Shown here piece after piece: positions 21,101-36,100 of a stretch of DNA of 64,000 nt (its first letter is position 1; every line of letters starts with the position of its first letter). The stretch is from Atherinomorus stipes. Its lineage: Eukaryota; Chordata; Actinopteri; Atheriniformes; Atherinidae. The translations under genes were made by a program, and so were the position numbers. A model generated the notes under the pieces. The model searched no databases. It saw nothing but the letters and a program-made list of their open reading frames with translations, and was not told the origin of the DNA. The stretch spans positions 62,001-126,000 of the forward strand of contig JALJCO010001188.1 in the NCBI GenBank assembly GCA_023101725.1, in the 5' to 3' direction.

Positions 21101-24100
21101 AGGAGTTTTAGCTCACACATGCAATCAAATTCAGATTATTCACGCAGCCATGCTGACTGGTAGCGATCAACATACGACCCCGCCCCCTTGCCAATTGTGT
21201 ATTGGCAACATCCATACCAAAGCCCACCTGACCCAGACCAAGTCCTGCTGTTGACCGCTTGATGGACACAACCAAGTGTATCAGGTGACTGGACAACAAA
21301 AAACTGTAGGACAGGGAAGTTCTCTGTATTTAAAATCGTTTGTTTCTCGGTGTAATGCATCATTGGGCCTATTGCCTGGGCTAATGTTAATTATTATTAT
21401 TACTATTATTATTTAAATGTGCTATTTAAGAAAGTCTATAGTACTCCTAAATTTTTTTCTGTGCTCCTTTCATTTGGGAGCACGGGTGCTCCTAGTGAAA
21501 AAGCTAAGCGTACAGCCCTGGATCAAAACCTTGATCAATATATTTATTGGAATGTCTGTTCAACAACTAGGCTGGAATGAAAAACGCAGGGGGCTTTTTT
21601 TTCTATCGAATTTCCTATCTAGGCTCTTTTTTTTATCTATCGCAGGCACGCCTTTTCGATAGATGTATATCGCTATCAAATTATCACCCAGCCCTACAAA
21701 TATGGCCGTGCCATTAGGGAAGAAACATCCATTGATGGAATTACCTGCTCATTCAGTATATTCAGGTATCAACTGACCTCATTCTGTGAGCTCATACTGT
21801 TGCTGAACCTAGACCTGAGCAACTGCAGCAACCCCAGATCATCACACTGCCCCCCAGGCTTGTACAGTAGGCACTAGGCATGATGCTGCATCACTTCATC
21901 TGCTTTTCCGGCTTTATTTCTACATCAAAGACGATGTGACCCCACTATGCTTCCAGTTTTTAATAATGTGTTGGACAGTTCTGAACCCAATTTTAGTAGT
22001 TTCTGCATCTTCTTAGATGTTTTCTCTGCTTGATACCAATGATTTGACCTTCTCAGACAGACTAACATCTTTTCCACGACCACGTGGAATTAGGGATGTA
22101 ACAGTATGGAAATTTCATATCACGGTTATTGTGACCAAAATGATCAGTTATCATTGTTATTGCGGTATTATTGAAATCCCCTCCCAGTATCAGTAAAAGA
22201 ATCCAAAATGGGTCTAGATGTCTACTTTGTCCTTTTTAAAGGGGGAAAAATCTCCAGAGCATGGTCCACGTGGGTGCCTCAGTTGCCTTCCGCCATCTTC
22301 TTATAAATTAAAGTGTATGTTTCATGTTCTTTATAATGGCAGAAAATCCTTCCCTGAGATGAGGCAGCAACTATTAGGTCTCTTAAGTTGAAAAGAACCA
22401 GGAAGTATTACTTAAAAAGGGACGGGGAGGGGATAAAACTCTCCTTCACAATCACCGCACAGTTTTGGAATCATGTGACCTCTGACATCGGAGTAGGTGA
22501 AGTCCTGTGAATTCCACTTACTGACCAATGCAAAACAATAACAGATAAATGGCGAGACAACAGCCGATTAGCAGCTAGACATCATCTTTCTGAACATCTG
22601 TCTTCTTTCTTAACCTCACCTCTACAGCTGAGGCTGAACTCTCCCGGCCAGCACCTTCTTGATCACCGCCAGAAACCTCCTCTTTTCCTTGAACTGACTC
22701 GGCAACAGTGGGACGTAGAAACCGAAACGTTAGCTTAGCTTTAGCTTAGCTTCAGCCAGTGCAGCTGCTGAGTTTCTGCAGGTTTCAGTGTTTGTTTGTC
22801 ACTGTTCCTTTCAACACCAAGAGCTTAAATCCGGAGGCCGGACTCATAGACGCCCGTACACATTATCTGTGGTGGAAAAGAAAAACGCTTTGCGTCCCGT
22901 TGTTCTCCTACAGAGAGAGCGGTGTCACCCGGCTCACGAACTGGGGAGAGATGACTCAGTCCGTCCACAGCTCGCAGGACTGCCGCCGTATCAGAGCGGG
23001 ACACTGTTTTCTCTGCTGCTGTTTCAGCACAAAATCCTGGGAAAAGCGAGTATTTCTGACTGCAGAGTCACTAGAAAAGGGAGGAAACTGTCGTCCCCCC
23101 CAGACTGAACTCACGTTTAGCTTCCAGGACGGTTGATATCGGCTCCTCGGTCACTTTCAGCAGCTCGCTCGACTTTTTTCCACATTTGGTCTCCAAAAAT
23201 CTGTAAAAGTGGTTTGTTTGAGCCATGAGACTGTGTTGCTGTTAGCAGAGACATTTGTGGACAGAGTCAAAGGGAAAATGTCCTGCTGCTGGGTTTTGTT
23301 GAGGTGTAACGGAGCCGGTTGTCGGTGGAAGTAAACACACTGTTTGGCGGGCATTCATGCCCCAGGTCATCCGCTGGAGCAGAGTCCGTCTCCCTAAATG
23401 GAGATTCATCAGCAACTGTCGCTTAAACACACTGAAAACCTCAACAAATACAGAATGATGGTTGCTAAAGCATAATAAAATTAATAAGATAAACAGGAAC
23501 AGATTTCTTAAACGGTGGAAAGACTGTAGAAGGTCTAAACGTGTGACCAAGCATCTTGTACACATGATCTCAAAATGAAAACTAATCGAGAGGTGACTTA
23601 CAAAAGAATTTTTTTCAATGTTATTTTCCACATTTTCATGTCTTTAAATATAACTGTGGCCTTCAGCATTAAAGCTGTGATGAATGTTGTATTCAGAGTC
23701 GCCTCCTCCTGCTGTGATCCATGTTTTTATCAGTAGAGTCGGGAGCGTTCGCCTACCCCGACGTCACTTCCGGTTTGTTGCTGGGGGCGCTGTTTTACAC
23801 GGAGTGACAGGAATTTTCTGTTATTTCCTGTCAGGAAAGCCCCGTCCAAAGAGTATTTGTACACTTCTGCATTGGCAATATTCAGTATTGACCTGATGCA
23901 CTACAAAGGCTTCTACATATGTTTAAAATAAAAGTCTGCCTTCAAATGTTGCAAACTGGGACTGCTGCTGCTTTTCAAGCAATGAGCAGGATCACTGTCA
24001 GTTTTTGAAAGTGCAGTAATTAATCACGGTTGTCACGATAAATAAAATTTGAAACGGTATTACTAATCGTTGGGAATTTTATCAGGGTTTATTATTTTAC

Positions 24101-24126
24101 AGGTAATCATTACATCCCCATGTGGA

Positions 24127-24182
<56 letters not shown>

Positions 24183-27100
24183 ATAACTATAGAAATATGT
24201 TTGTTTGTATGTGTATAAACGCTTAGGGCTGGGTCATATCACACCGTTCACGGTCATAACAGGTGTAATGTTAGGGAATGAGAAGAAAATGAAATATCAC
24301 GATATTATATGAGTGATTGTTTTGACACTGTCAAAAGCACATGCAGCCAGTCTGGCAGCGACGGCCGAGGAAGAGGAGGAGGAGGAGGAGGAAGGTCAAA
24401 GCAGTTCCTTGACTTAAAGCTTGTTCCTCCATGAGAAGTGAGAACTTGCCTCTTGTTCTCAAGGCCTCTAGAACAAGAAAAATGTTTGTTTCGGTCTTTT
24501 CATCCTCCATGTAAAGCTTCTTCCGCGGCGGGGTGGTTATCAATGCAGGGGTATGATTGTGAAAAAGCTTTGTGTGTCGCAGGTGGGCGGGGTTACGCAC
24601 GCGGCGGTATATCCAAATGCCACGTGCTGTATGTATTTCGTTCTTACTCACCCCCTCGATTATTAAAGCTACCGGTTTAACTTCGCATCAGCGGAAATGT
24701 GGAAGTGACATTTGTCCACTTCAAGCTTGTCTGCGTTAACCCCGCCCGCCTCGAGTGTCTAACTGATCATTCGGTATTTCTCATAGCCCCATGAGATGAA
24801 CTCTCACTCATATAAATATGATCACGTTCTGCTCAGAGATTCGTTATTCAGACTAGGGTGTGCTAGAACAAGGAAACACTGAATAAATGCAGGACGAGGG
24901 CCAACGTTCGTGGTTCTGCTCAGGATTTCCACTGGATACGCTTTTTGCTTTAACTGACTGACAATAGCTTAAGGGATTTGCAACATCTGCTTTGATTTTA
25001 TACAAAAATATATTATAAATGATAAATTCAATGCACATCAGAAAAAGCTGCTTGAAAAAAAAGATTAAAAAAAAAACAAAGGGGGGGAACGGGGAGGAAA
25101 AAAAAAGGAAAGAGGAAGTGTTAAAGGGAAAAGAAATTGTAAATTGTCATTTGCACAAATAAAGTTGTGCAATTTTTAAGTCTTTTGCCTTATGTCAATC
25201 ATATCGCCAGACCCCAGTTATATCGTTATCGCTATTTTTATCATTTATATCGCGGTAAATATTTTGATGACCCTGATGACCTAAGGGATCTGGTTGGTTC
25301 ATTCAAACTGGGAGATCCTGAAGGCATTTTGGTCCTGTGTAAAGATGCGAGGACTGGGGGTGGGGGTCCAAACCTACATGGCCCTGTGTGAAAAAGTGAT
25401 TGCCCTCTAAAGGCTGCTACATACTCCACAAGAAGCGAGATCTTTCTTCTTGTTCTCGGGACCACAAGAACAAAATGATGTAATTTTGTTCTCGCAGGCA
25501 TATTTGAGGACAGCTTGCAGCTTGTTCTGGTCCCCTCTGCTGAGAAGAGCTTTCTTCTCGGGGAGCTCCGAGAAGTATTGTGTGATGGTCGGACATTTGA
25601 GGCGGGCGGGGTTTACACAGACGCTTGAAGCAGAGAGTTGTCACCTCCGCATTTCTGCAGATGCAAAGTTGAACGGATAGTTTGAATAAACAGCTGATCG
25701 AGGTGGTGAGAAAGTAAGAAAATGTAAACTACACATGTGGCATTTGAATACACGGACACCACTGTGTGCGCAACTTCGTCCTGACAAAGTTTATTGTAAA
25801 TGTATAATCACTGGGTGAAGACAGTCACCCCCCTTCTTTCCCCATGTGTGCGCCCGGTCGCAGAGCTTCTTGTGGAGTATGAAATGACTTGACAAAAAAT
25901 AACTTTTTTTTCTCCAGACTAACTTTTTTTTACTAGGAGCACAACGGCCCCTAACTTAAATTTTTAGGAGCGCAAGAAGAACATTTGGGGGCGCACAGCA
26001 AAATCAACTTGCAAAGCAAAATGTTCACATTTCCTCTCATTTTCACTGAATTACTGATAAATACTTGAACAATAAATGCAGAAACTACAATGTTCACAGG
26101 TCACAGCACATTTATGTCTCAGACTGGCTCTGTGTTTACTCTAAGTGTCATGTTTTAGTTGTGTGGTGCCAGGTCCCTGTATGTTGTGGGTGACTTCACG
26201 GTTTGAAGCGGTTTGCGGTTTTTAAATCATGGATCGGATCAGCAAAAAGGAGAGAAAAAGTCCAAGACAAATTTACCTCTATTTATTTGTTTCAGTATTT
26301 TTGCCCATTGAGAATATTCAACTCCAGACTCATTCCACTCAGATATATAAAAATAGATTAATGATAAAGAAATTATGATAAAGGGACCAGGAACAGATGA
26401 CAAAATTGAAGGTATGATGATGTACAGTTAGTAATAAAATATATAAAGATGGTGAATAAAAGTCCTGTGGATGAGAGGGAAAACCCCTAGAACGAATTGA
26501 TTAATCTGGGTAGATAATTAGCATGGGGGGGTTTATTTTAATATACTTTCTCCTCCTGAAAAAACAGACCCGACGCCGTGACAAGATGCTGATGACTTCT
26601 GATAATTGATGATTGCGCCCGGTGTGGAGTTAAACCATCGACTGAAATGGCATCATAGTGAGGCAGCGCCACACACGGAACGCTGCGTACACGGACCTGG
26701 TGTGAAAGTCTGTCAGAAAACAAAACGGCACATTTTATTGGTCGCACATGCATGAGTGTATGAAAAATTTACTCGCTCCGTCTCACATTTAAGTCGCAAA
26801 ATGCGACCATTTGTCTCAGTCTCTTTCTTATGGTGGAGTCATGAACACTGACCTTAACTGAGGCAAGTGAGGCCAGCAGTTCTTGGATGTTGTTCTGGGG
26901 TCTTTTGTGACCTCTTGGATGAGTCGTCGCTGTGGTCTTGGGGTCATTTTGGTCGGCCGGCCACTCCTGGGAAGGTTCACCACTGTTCCATGGTTTCACC
27001 ATTTGTTGATAATGGCTCTCACTGTGGTTCGCTGAAGTCCCAAAGCTTTAGAAATGGCTTTGGAACCTTTTTCCAGACTGATAGATCTCAATTACTTTGT

Positions 27101-30100
27101 GTCTCATTTTTTCCTGAATTTCTTTGGATCACAGCACGATGTCTAACTTCTGAGGATCTTTTGGTCTGCTAAACTTTGTCAAGCAGGTCCTATTTAAGTG
27201 ATTTCTTGATTGAGAACAGGTGTGGCAGTAATCAGGTCTGGGTGTGGCTAGAGAAATTGAACTAATGTTTTAACGGGGGGGGCATGGAGGTATGGCTTTT
27301 TTCCCGCCTTACTAATAGAAATCTTCACTTAAAATCTGCATTTTGTGTTTACTTGTGTCATCTTTGTCTAATATTTAAATTTGTCTGATGATCTGAAACA
27401 TAAGTGTGACAAACATGAAAAAAATAAAATATCAGGCAGGGGGCAAATACTTTTTTACACAACTGTAACACTGTCAATAAGAAGGATATTCCAACAGTAC
27501 AGCTGCCTATGGATACCTTTTTAGTTCAAAAAGGTGGAGTATCTGGGATTTAGGTCGAGCTGAAGTTGCTGCGCGTTCACACATCACAGCCGGTCTGAGA
27601 GTGGGCGAGTTACGTCGACTACGAGCGTGAGTGGCGTGTTCACACAGACCCAGTCGCACCATGTTCAGTACCAAAACCCAGTTAGGTCGACTTAAATGGG
27701 TCCTGTGTGAAAACGACCTAAGATACCTCCTGCTGTTTCTGACACGCCCACTCCACTCATCACAAAACTCTCACGCTCTGGTGGGGTGGAAGCTCAGCAG
27801 GGAGGGGGAGGAGCTTCGTTGTATTGGAAGTGCTCTGTGGTAGCAGCCATTCGGCAGCCATGTTGGTTTCCACAGGAGATTCAGGGATTTCTCAAATATG
27901 TGTGAATAAGTCAAAGTAACCCCCTGGGGCATGTTTTATGGGGAGGGAATGACATGATAACATAATAAAAAGGTAAAAAAAATAAGGGGGGGTAACAAAT
28001 ATAAATGTATGCGAAATTTAATATTGTGTTGATGGTTTTCCTGTTTCCTTTTTGTGACTTTCTTCAGCTTCCCATCAAGGTCGGACATCAGAACACCCAC
28101 AGTAAAGTCAGCACAGAGCACAACAAGGAATGTCTGATCAACATCTCCAAGTACAAGTTCTCCCTCGTCATCAGCGGCCTCACCACCATCCTCAAAAATG
28201 TCAACAACATGGTGAGTGGTCGTCTCTTTGAGAAAGCAGTGGACAGATCGGGTCATTTTGACAGTTTTTGGTTGCTGTTTGGTTGCCAAACTTGCTGTGC
28301 AACATCTTCAAGACTTTGCCAATATTTTTGAATGTTATGTTGTTTTCCACCAACCCAATTTTACTTCAATTTTACAAATCTAATGGCTTCATTTCAATGC
28401 AAGTAAATCTAAAAAAGTAAATTATGTTTAGATTGTGTTTCATCACTTTCCAAAGCATGTTTGAAGCCTGTCAGTACCTCCACGAATTTTCGTAACTATT
28501 AACACGCATTCAGCAGGTCCTCGTGAATTATTGGTGCAATTTTATTCAGTCACCATGTTGCCTGATATACGGATGTCAGGAACTTGTGTTCAGCTATAAC
28601 ATGCAGATTAGTGCAAGATGAATACAACCTGGATAATGGGGAATGGTGGACGACAGCAATACACCATAGATATGTCTAGCGTGCTCAACCCAAAGAGGAA
28701 GAGAAATGTTTAGCACCTGCTGTTTAAAATCACCTCTGATGTCATACATGCCACTTCCAGTGCTCTGCATGAAAGTGGAGGTAAATTGTTTTGTACCGTT
28801 TGCAAGATGTCATCAGTGTTTCTGTAGCAAAACGCCAATAGAAAATGCCTGAAACATGCAAACAGATGAGACGAATCACCACGATGGTGTTTTTCACATG
28901 TGGATCTCCTGTCACTGATTAAACAATCAAAGGAGGGTTTTTTTGTGTGCGTGTGCAGTTTGAACAATAAGTTGCAGGTTCAGGAGCAGTCAGGTAAATG
29001 GTGAAATAGTCTCCCAATGTGTTTATTTCTAGGGATGCACGATGTTGGAATTTTGGTCGATATCTGATATGCCGATATTTTAAAACTCATGGCTGATAAC
29101 CGATATCGATACCGATATTAAAGCTGAAAAAAATAAGCAGTCATTTCAAATGGCAGTTTTGTTATCAGTTTCAGATACTTTGAAAAATATCAATATACTG
29201 AAATATTTTCATATGCCGATATCAAATTGATATTTAAAAACATGGAATTAATCTATTTTACTGACAACATCTTGTGTGATTTCATCATTCTCTTACAAAC
29301 GGCTCGTTCGACTTTGGCTATCAGCAGCGCAACCCGGCTGGAAGTGAGGGATTGTGGTCCTGGAGTGTTGCATGCTGGTTAGAAACTTTGTCCGACCTCA
29401 GACTGCGCCTGCACTGCACCGGAAAGCTCCGATTTTTGGACGGGACTTCCATGTGATGCCCCCACTGATAAATCCATTTAGGTGTTTTCAATAGGCTACA
29501 AAATTATTTCACACAGCCTTGGTGTTTCATGTTGCAGTTAGGCTGATGTTCACAAACCTGGACATGCTGATGTCTGACTGCTGCAATAAAGTAACACAAA
29601 CGTGTTGCAGCCACAAGTTATTCTACTTAGATAAATATAAAGCTTAACTGGAGGTTATGCCAAAACCTTCCTGGTGTGTATCCACCTTTCCACATGCTCC
29701 CTTTGCAATCCCCCTCATGTTATCCATGAGTACCCAAACCCTTAATAATAATAATAATGATAATAATAACAGGAATAATATTTTACATTTATAGGTGCCT
29801 TTCAGACCCTCAACACATTTAACAATAAGAGGGAATAGAAGTTTAATAGAAGTGAGAACCTGCAGTGTAGATGTGAATTAACCTCCTAGGACAGTATTTA
29901 TAGTGAGGTTGTAATAATATTTATTTCTACTCCCATCTACAAAAAAAAAAAAAGAGAAGAAGTTTCTATTTCTTTTATTTGTTTTAAATTCATTCATCCG
30001 GGCAAAGCATTAAAGTTTTGTAAATTTGAGCCTGGACATTTACCACATTGCTGTCCTTAATCAAATCAAATCAAATCAAAGATACTTTATTGATCCCCGA

Positions 30101-33100
30101 GGGGAAATTCATGTTTCAGTACAACCCGTCCAAGACACATAGACAAAACAAAAACATAACAAGACAGGATCAGGCAGACCGTGGCCAAGCAGCCCCTCGC
30201 AGGGCGCACCTTCGCAGAAAGAAAACGGTGACATGAGGAAAGATGGGTAGGTGGTAAAAAAAGAGGTCTCTAAACTCTCCACGTACACAGGTGGAGACCT
30301 TAGAGACAAAAAAAAAAGACACACCAATACATAGAAGCACAAACTAAGGCAATCACAACATGAAAGACACACTGTGGGCAGTAGGGAGGGAATCCCTCCA
30401 GACGCCAGGCGGGGGCGCTCGTGGCACCCTCCAGGCCCAAACTGTCCAGAATGGCGGGAAAAGAGAGTGGGCAACGGAAGCGTTGAGTCTTAGGGTTGTG
30501 TGTGTAGGGATCTTGTGTGTCCGTGGATGCGTGTGTGTGTGTGTGTCAGGCTGTGAACCCGCCTGAGTTCACACCCAGTCTCTGTCCACAGATGTTATGG
30601 TGGCCTTGAGGGTGCTGGCCAGGTGGTCCACTTCCCATGAGAGATGTGCGGGGGAGGGAACAGGGAGGGATGCTGAGAGTCCGTTCACATAGCTTTCTCG
30701 GGGAGTTTGCAGAGACAGCCTGTGTTAACCCAAACACAGGCCTCTCCTCAGGGTCGCCAAAGCAGATAGCAGAAGATGTTTTGAAACAGGTCAGACGTGG
30801 TGGTGTCTGCTGCACCTTAAAGGTGCCATGACATCAAATTTCACTTTTCTGGGGTTTTGGGTGTATAATATGATCTGTTGTGCACTGATGAGGCCATGTG
30901 AATGTCCAGAGTGAGAATCAAAGTTCCTGTTTATGGTCCGTCAGCTTTGTCTCTTTGTTCAGAAGCGGTTGAATCAGACAGCAGGCTATCATTCTACGTA
31001 GTTCTATCATTCTACGTAATTTAATTGCTCCAATAAGAGCACAATATCAAGTAAGCGGCGCCCCCCTCTCCTAACGGTCTATGCACCGTCCGCTCCCCCT
31101 CCCCTCCCTGTCTGATTCAGCTTCGTGTATGGAGCTAGTAGTAACTTCTGTGCAGTCAGGTCTGGATTTTCAAACAAATGGATTTAAAAGAAAACTTCTG
31201 CAGCAACACTGAGGGAGGGGGCCACAACCTTGTCATTACCTGTAAGTTTATTATTTTCTAAATGCTGTCTTGTCTGATAAACGTAGCTCACTGTCTGAAG
31301 TGCCCATGTTGCTAGCAGTTAGCCTTTAGCAAACTCCGACCGCAGCTGGACCTAGATTCTCCAAATAAGGTCATAGCGAAATAAGGTGTAGCCAATCAAA
31401 ATGAAGTCAACGTGGTCTCCGGGTAAAGCTCCATATCATCACCGGACCCAACTGTATTACTGAGGAAGTGAGGTCTGGCGTTTCAAAACAATACTCCGCT
31501 GTAAAAAATGCTGTTTTTTTCTTTGGAGTATTTACATATGCAGTAATGCCAACAACATAAACTAGTTTTTAACTGCTATGTCATCACTCCTTTAACAGGT
31601 AAATAACATTCTGTCTGCAGACGTTTCGTTACAAGTTCATGTAATTGGCGTTAATAACATGCTGTTTCAATTCTCTGAAATTAGACTTGATCAGATCTGC
31701 ACAGCGTTCAGTAACTTTGAGCTAATTAAAGGCAAATGCCGCGAGATCCTCCATTAATGCAGTCTTCTCGTTGGTGAACTTGTCCGGCTGCATTTATGGT
31801 CCGCCCCCGATGACTCGCGTAGCTCTCGTCTGACCATCAAGTCAGATGGTAGACAGACGCAGTCAATCCGAACAAGCCGAAAATCTCACGATATTCCATG
31901 AATTCTCATGAGATTTTGTAACAGAATGATGAAATATAGCGAGATTTCGCCAAAATCAATCGATGCTGCATTTTTAAATGTCATAATGATATCAGCATAT
32001 GAAAATATCACAAAATTTTCGTTAATTTTGTGAGAATTTGTAACGGAATGAGGAAATTTCATGAGATTTTATTAGTAAAATAGACAGATATCGATCTATT
32101 TTACTACCGAAATCTCGCAATATTTCATCGTTCTATCACAAAATCTCATGAGAATTCATGAAATATTGTGAGATTTTGTAACAGAACAATACTATCTAGC
32201 AAGATTTGTAAGTAAAATAGATCGATACCGCATTTTTAAATATAAATTTGACATCGGCATATGACAATATTGCAATATTTTAGTGTATCGATATTTTTTC
32301 CCACTCCTCTTTTTCAAAGTGTCGGAAACGGATAACAAAACTGCTATTTGCAATGAGCACTTATTTTTGCTAGTTTTAATATCGGTATCGATATCTGTTA
32401 TCGGCCCCAAGAGTTTTAAAATATCGGCATATCGGATATCGGCCAAAATTCCCATATCATACATCCCTACATTATGTTGTCTCAATGATGTTCTGACTGT
32501 GACTTCCTTTGCAGCGGATATTTGGAGAAGCTTCTGAGAAGAATCTCTACCTCTCCCAGCTCATCATCCTGGACACACTGGAGAAGTGCCTGGCTGGGGT
32601 GAGCGTCTCCTTAACTATTCTTTCTAAAATAACAGCGATGCTGAAATGAAATGTCTTCTCCAATGTCCAGCGGCTCTTGTTGTGATAGCTGGATGTCACC
32701 CTCCAAATCTGCCGCCGTTCCTGCATTACTTTAAATCAAAACGTAGTCATCATTCAGCGTCTTTGCTGCACAGACACAAAGTTCTGTTGAAGTAATTATC
32801 CACTATCAGTCATGCTTTCCATGTCTGGAAGGTTACTCAGTTAAACAGACACTGATTGGATTTGCAGGGGTTTAAAAAAATCCTCATAGTCCTCAAGGTT
32901 TATCTGCTGGAAAATTCATGAAGAAGTTGGTCACCACAGAGTATGAAAAAGTGAAACAAATGCTGACCATCTCTCTCCTCTACCTTCCATCAGCAATCTA
33001 AGGATTGCTTGCGTCTGGATGAGACGATGCTGGTCAAACAGCTGCTGCCAGAGATCTGCCATTTCATCCACACTCACCGCGAGGGCCACCAGCACGCCGC

Positions 33101-36100
33101 TGAGCTGCGGGCTTCCGCCTCGGCCGTCCTCTTCTCCCTGAGCTGCAACAACTTCAACGCAGTCTTCAGCCGCATCTCCACCAGGTAGCTCATTTACTCA
33201 GTGTGTCATCATGTGTCAAATTTTAATTCATTTGTTCTTTTATTTAACACAAATGGAAAGGAAATTATTTTCAATGTCTCACTGACGCAATGAATTGCAT
33301 TTATTTAATTTAATAATTATTTTATTTTGTTCTATTTTAACTTGTCCTGTCTAGTAACTTAGCAACAGATGTTGATCTGGCTGCCATGTTGTGTCAAAGC
33401 AATTTGCTTTGCAAAGGGGAGCATAGTGGATATAAAGGAAATGTTTGACTCTCCTTGATGTTTGAGTATTGTTTTTTTTATTTTGATTATTGCCAAGTTG
33501 CATGTTAATGCTGGAGCTGGCGAGGGGAAATAAAAGAAGTGGGGGTGTGAGGTCAGCAGTCTTTGGCTCTCATCTGTACAGCGGGGCAAAAAATATTGAA
33601 CACATCAACATTTTTCTCAGAAAATATAGTTGTAGTTGAGCTATTGACATGAAATTTTTACCAGATGTCGGCAACAACCCAAGAAATGCACACATACAAA
33701 GAAGTCCTAACATTTATGTTCATAAATTAAATTTTGTGTAATATAGTGAAGTATTGAACACATGAAGAAATAGAGGACAAAAAGATATAGAAAGCCAAGA
33801 AAGCAGCTGGAGTCTGTCAGTATTTAGAAAGTAATCCTGTCTAGGGATGTATATCATTATGATTTTATCGATACCGATACCAATATCGATACTCCTTATC
33901 GATACCGGTATTTATCGATTCTCTTATTGATACTATAACATAATTTAGAGTAAATAATAAAGACATTACAAGATCCAGTGGTGGAGAATATTTGTTCAGA
34001 TGATGTTGAAGAAGCCTAGACATAAAAGTGGGTGAAGGACAGCTGGGAGAATAAGGGAATTGTGTCTGTGTTAGTCCATCATTGTGATTATTTGACTGCG
34101 TAATGATAACTTGATGGTTACGTAGATGTACAAAAAGTATCAATAAGAGTATCGTTAGTCCAGAATCTTAACGGTACCCTGGTATCGTTAAGATTAGGAA
34201 TCGGTACCAAACGATACCGGTACTCGGTATACATCCCTAATCCTGTCCCCTATCAGTGCAAAGTAATATCAGCTGGTTTAGTCCTGACTGATGCATTTAA
34301 AAAGGTTTCTCATCACCAAGGTGTCAGACAAGCAGCATTCCATGATGGGTAAAAGCAAAAGCTGTCTAAAGACCTACGCAACCTTATGGTGCGTTCAGAC
34401 CGACCGCGTTGTCAGCGGCAAAAACGCGCTTGACGCCCAAAGTTTGATGCTGGTTCACATAAAATCAGACGCTGACATTCAGAGACCAAAAAGCTGCTGA
34501 CGCGCGGCAAGAGCGGCAAGACTGTCTAGAGTGGTGGTGAATCTGGCTGCTTTCCTTGTCTGTGTGGGATGAAACTGAGCAGCTGCTTGGCTTTATTTAC
34601 TCCACAAAGCCAGAGAACAATGTTGTTGGGCGTTTTTGCGCCATGTGGGGATTCAACAGACTGTTTAGATGTGTTCTGAGTTTAGTTAGTTTCACCGTTT
34701 AGTCCAGGAACCGCACGCCCATGGTGGGCGCGTTCAGCTTTCATCCTATCCACCCCAGCTTAATGACCTACAGTCCCGCCTCGGGACGGCATTATAAGCT
34801 TATTAATCCGATCGCGACGGCAGGTCATCTACCCACCGTTTGGGAACCTGGGACTGGATTCAGATCACAGTTTATCCTCCACTGTCTCCGTGGAGGGAAG
34901 AGATTCCCCGCTGTCTCCTCTGTATTTCCTGTCCTGTCAGAAAATGTGTGTCTGCGTCACGACTGACACATGCTGAGTCTCTGACTGGTTGATGCCCCGC
35001 GGCAGGCGTAGCAGAAGTTCAGATTTTTAAACTCCGGTGTTGCTGTGCCAGCCGCGCGGCAAGCGTGGCGAACGCCAAAACGCTCCAAACGCGCCGCAAG
35101 AAGGTGTGACGCTCCTTAACGCACGTTTACATAGACTTTGCATATAAACCTGACGCCCTTGCCATGCCTGCAGCGGTCGGTCTGAACGCACCATTACTGC
35201 AAACACACTGAAGGCGTTGGTTCCAGGTGCATTTCTAAACTTCTGAAAGTTCCAGTGAGCACTGTTGGGACCATCATACGTAAGTGGAAAGAACACGGCA
35301 TCGTCATAAACCGGCCACGGCCAAGTGCTCCTCGCAAGATTTCAGACAGAGGAGTCAGAACAATCATCAAAAAAGGTTCTCCAACAGCCCAGAACCACTC
35401 GTGGAGAGCTTCAGAAAGACCTGGAGTCAGCAGGTACAGTTGTTTCAAAGAAAATAAGAAGTAATGCACTCAACCGCCATGGCCTTCATGCACGCACACC
35501 ACGCAAGACTACATTTCTGAAGAAAAAGCATGTTGATGCTTGTTTGAAGTTTGCAACACAACATCTGGACAAACCCATGACATCCTGGGAAACATAGTCT
35601 GGTCAGATGAGACCAGAACTGAACTCTTCGAATGTCATAAGACACAACATGTTTGGAGGAGAAATGGCATCGCACTTGACCCCAAAATCACCATAGCAAC
35701 AGTGAAGTTTGGAGGTGGGAACATCATGGTGGGGGCTGTTGTTCAGCATGTGGTACTGGCAGACTTCATATCATTGAAGGAAGAATGAATGGAGAAAAGC
35801 AGAGAGACATTCTGGACCAGAATCTGCTGCCATCTGCTGAAGATGAAGAGGCTGGATCTCTCAGCAAGACAAACATCCCAAGCACACAGCCAAGGAAACG
35901 CTTACCTGATTTAATACAAAGCAAATAAAGCTGTTAGAATGGCCCAGTCAGTCACCCAACTTAAATCCAACTGAAAATCTTCAGAAAGAACCGAAGATCC
36001 AAGTACACAGAAGATTTGAAGGCATTTGTATGGAAGAATGGGCCAAAATCACACCTGAGCAATATGTTGGACTGGTTCCCCCACACAGGAGAGGCTGTAA

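Larger units (their letters stand above)
25366..27470 (-). mobile_element. Deleted and interrupted Tc1-like copy of element A
   Basis: A left-end scrap at 25366-25408 (ggccctgtgtgaaaaagtga) matches element A at 13788-13820. The right part resumes at about 26812 (cagtctctttcttatggtgg) matching element A from about 14530, and runs to the inverted-repeat end near 27470 (ggcaaatacttttttacaca). About 700 bp of the element are lost and about 1.4 kb of other repeats lie between. The N-terminal HTH region is still recognisable on the minus strand (26769-27002). Confidence 0.7.
29030..32469. mobile_element. Composite hAT-like ATATCGG element, intron 2
   Basis: Outer ends TAGGGATGCACGATGTTGG and CCCATATCATACATCCCTA are inverted. 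Family modules are at both sides: left 29030-29320 and right about 31880-32469, as reverse complements (ttaaaactcatggctgataa against ttatcggccccaagagtttt). About 2.5 kb of other sequence lies between, including a TTAA MITE (30817-31595) and a LINE 3'-tail-like block (30075-30110). No matching 8-bp flank is visible, so the two halves may come from separate insertions. Confidence 0.65.

Noticed and set aside
22759..23136. 125-codon open frame as a host gene
   Set aside because: It lies inside a hAT-type element, no domain is recognisable and there are no clear splice sites.
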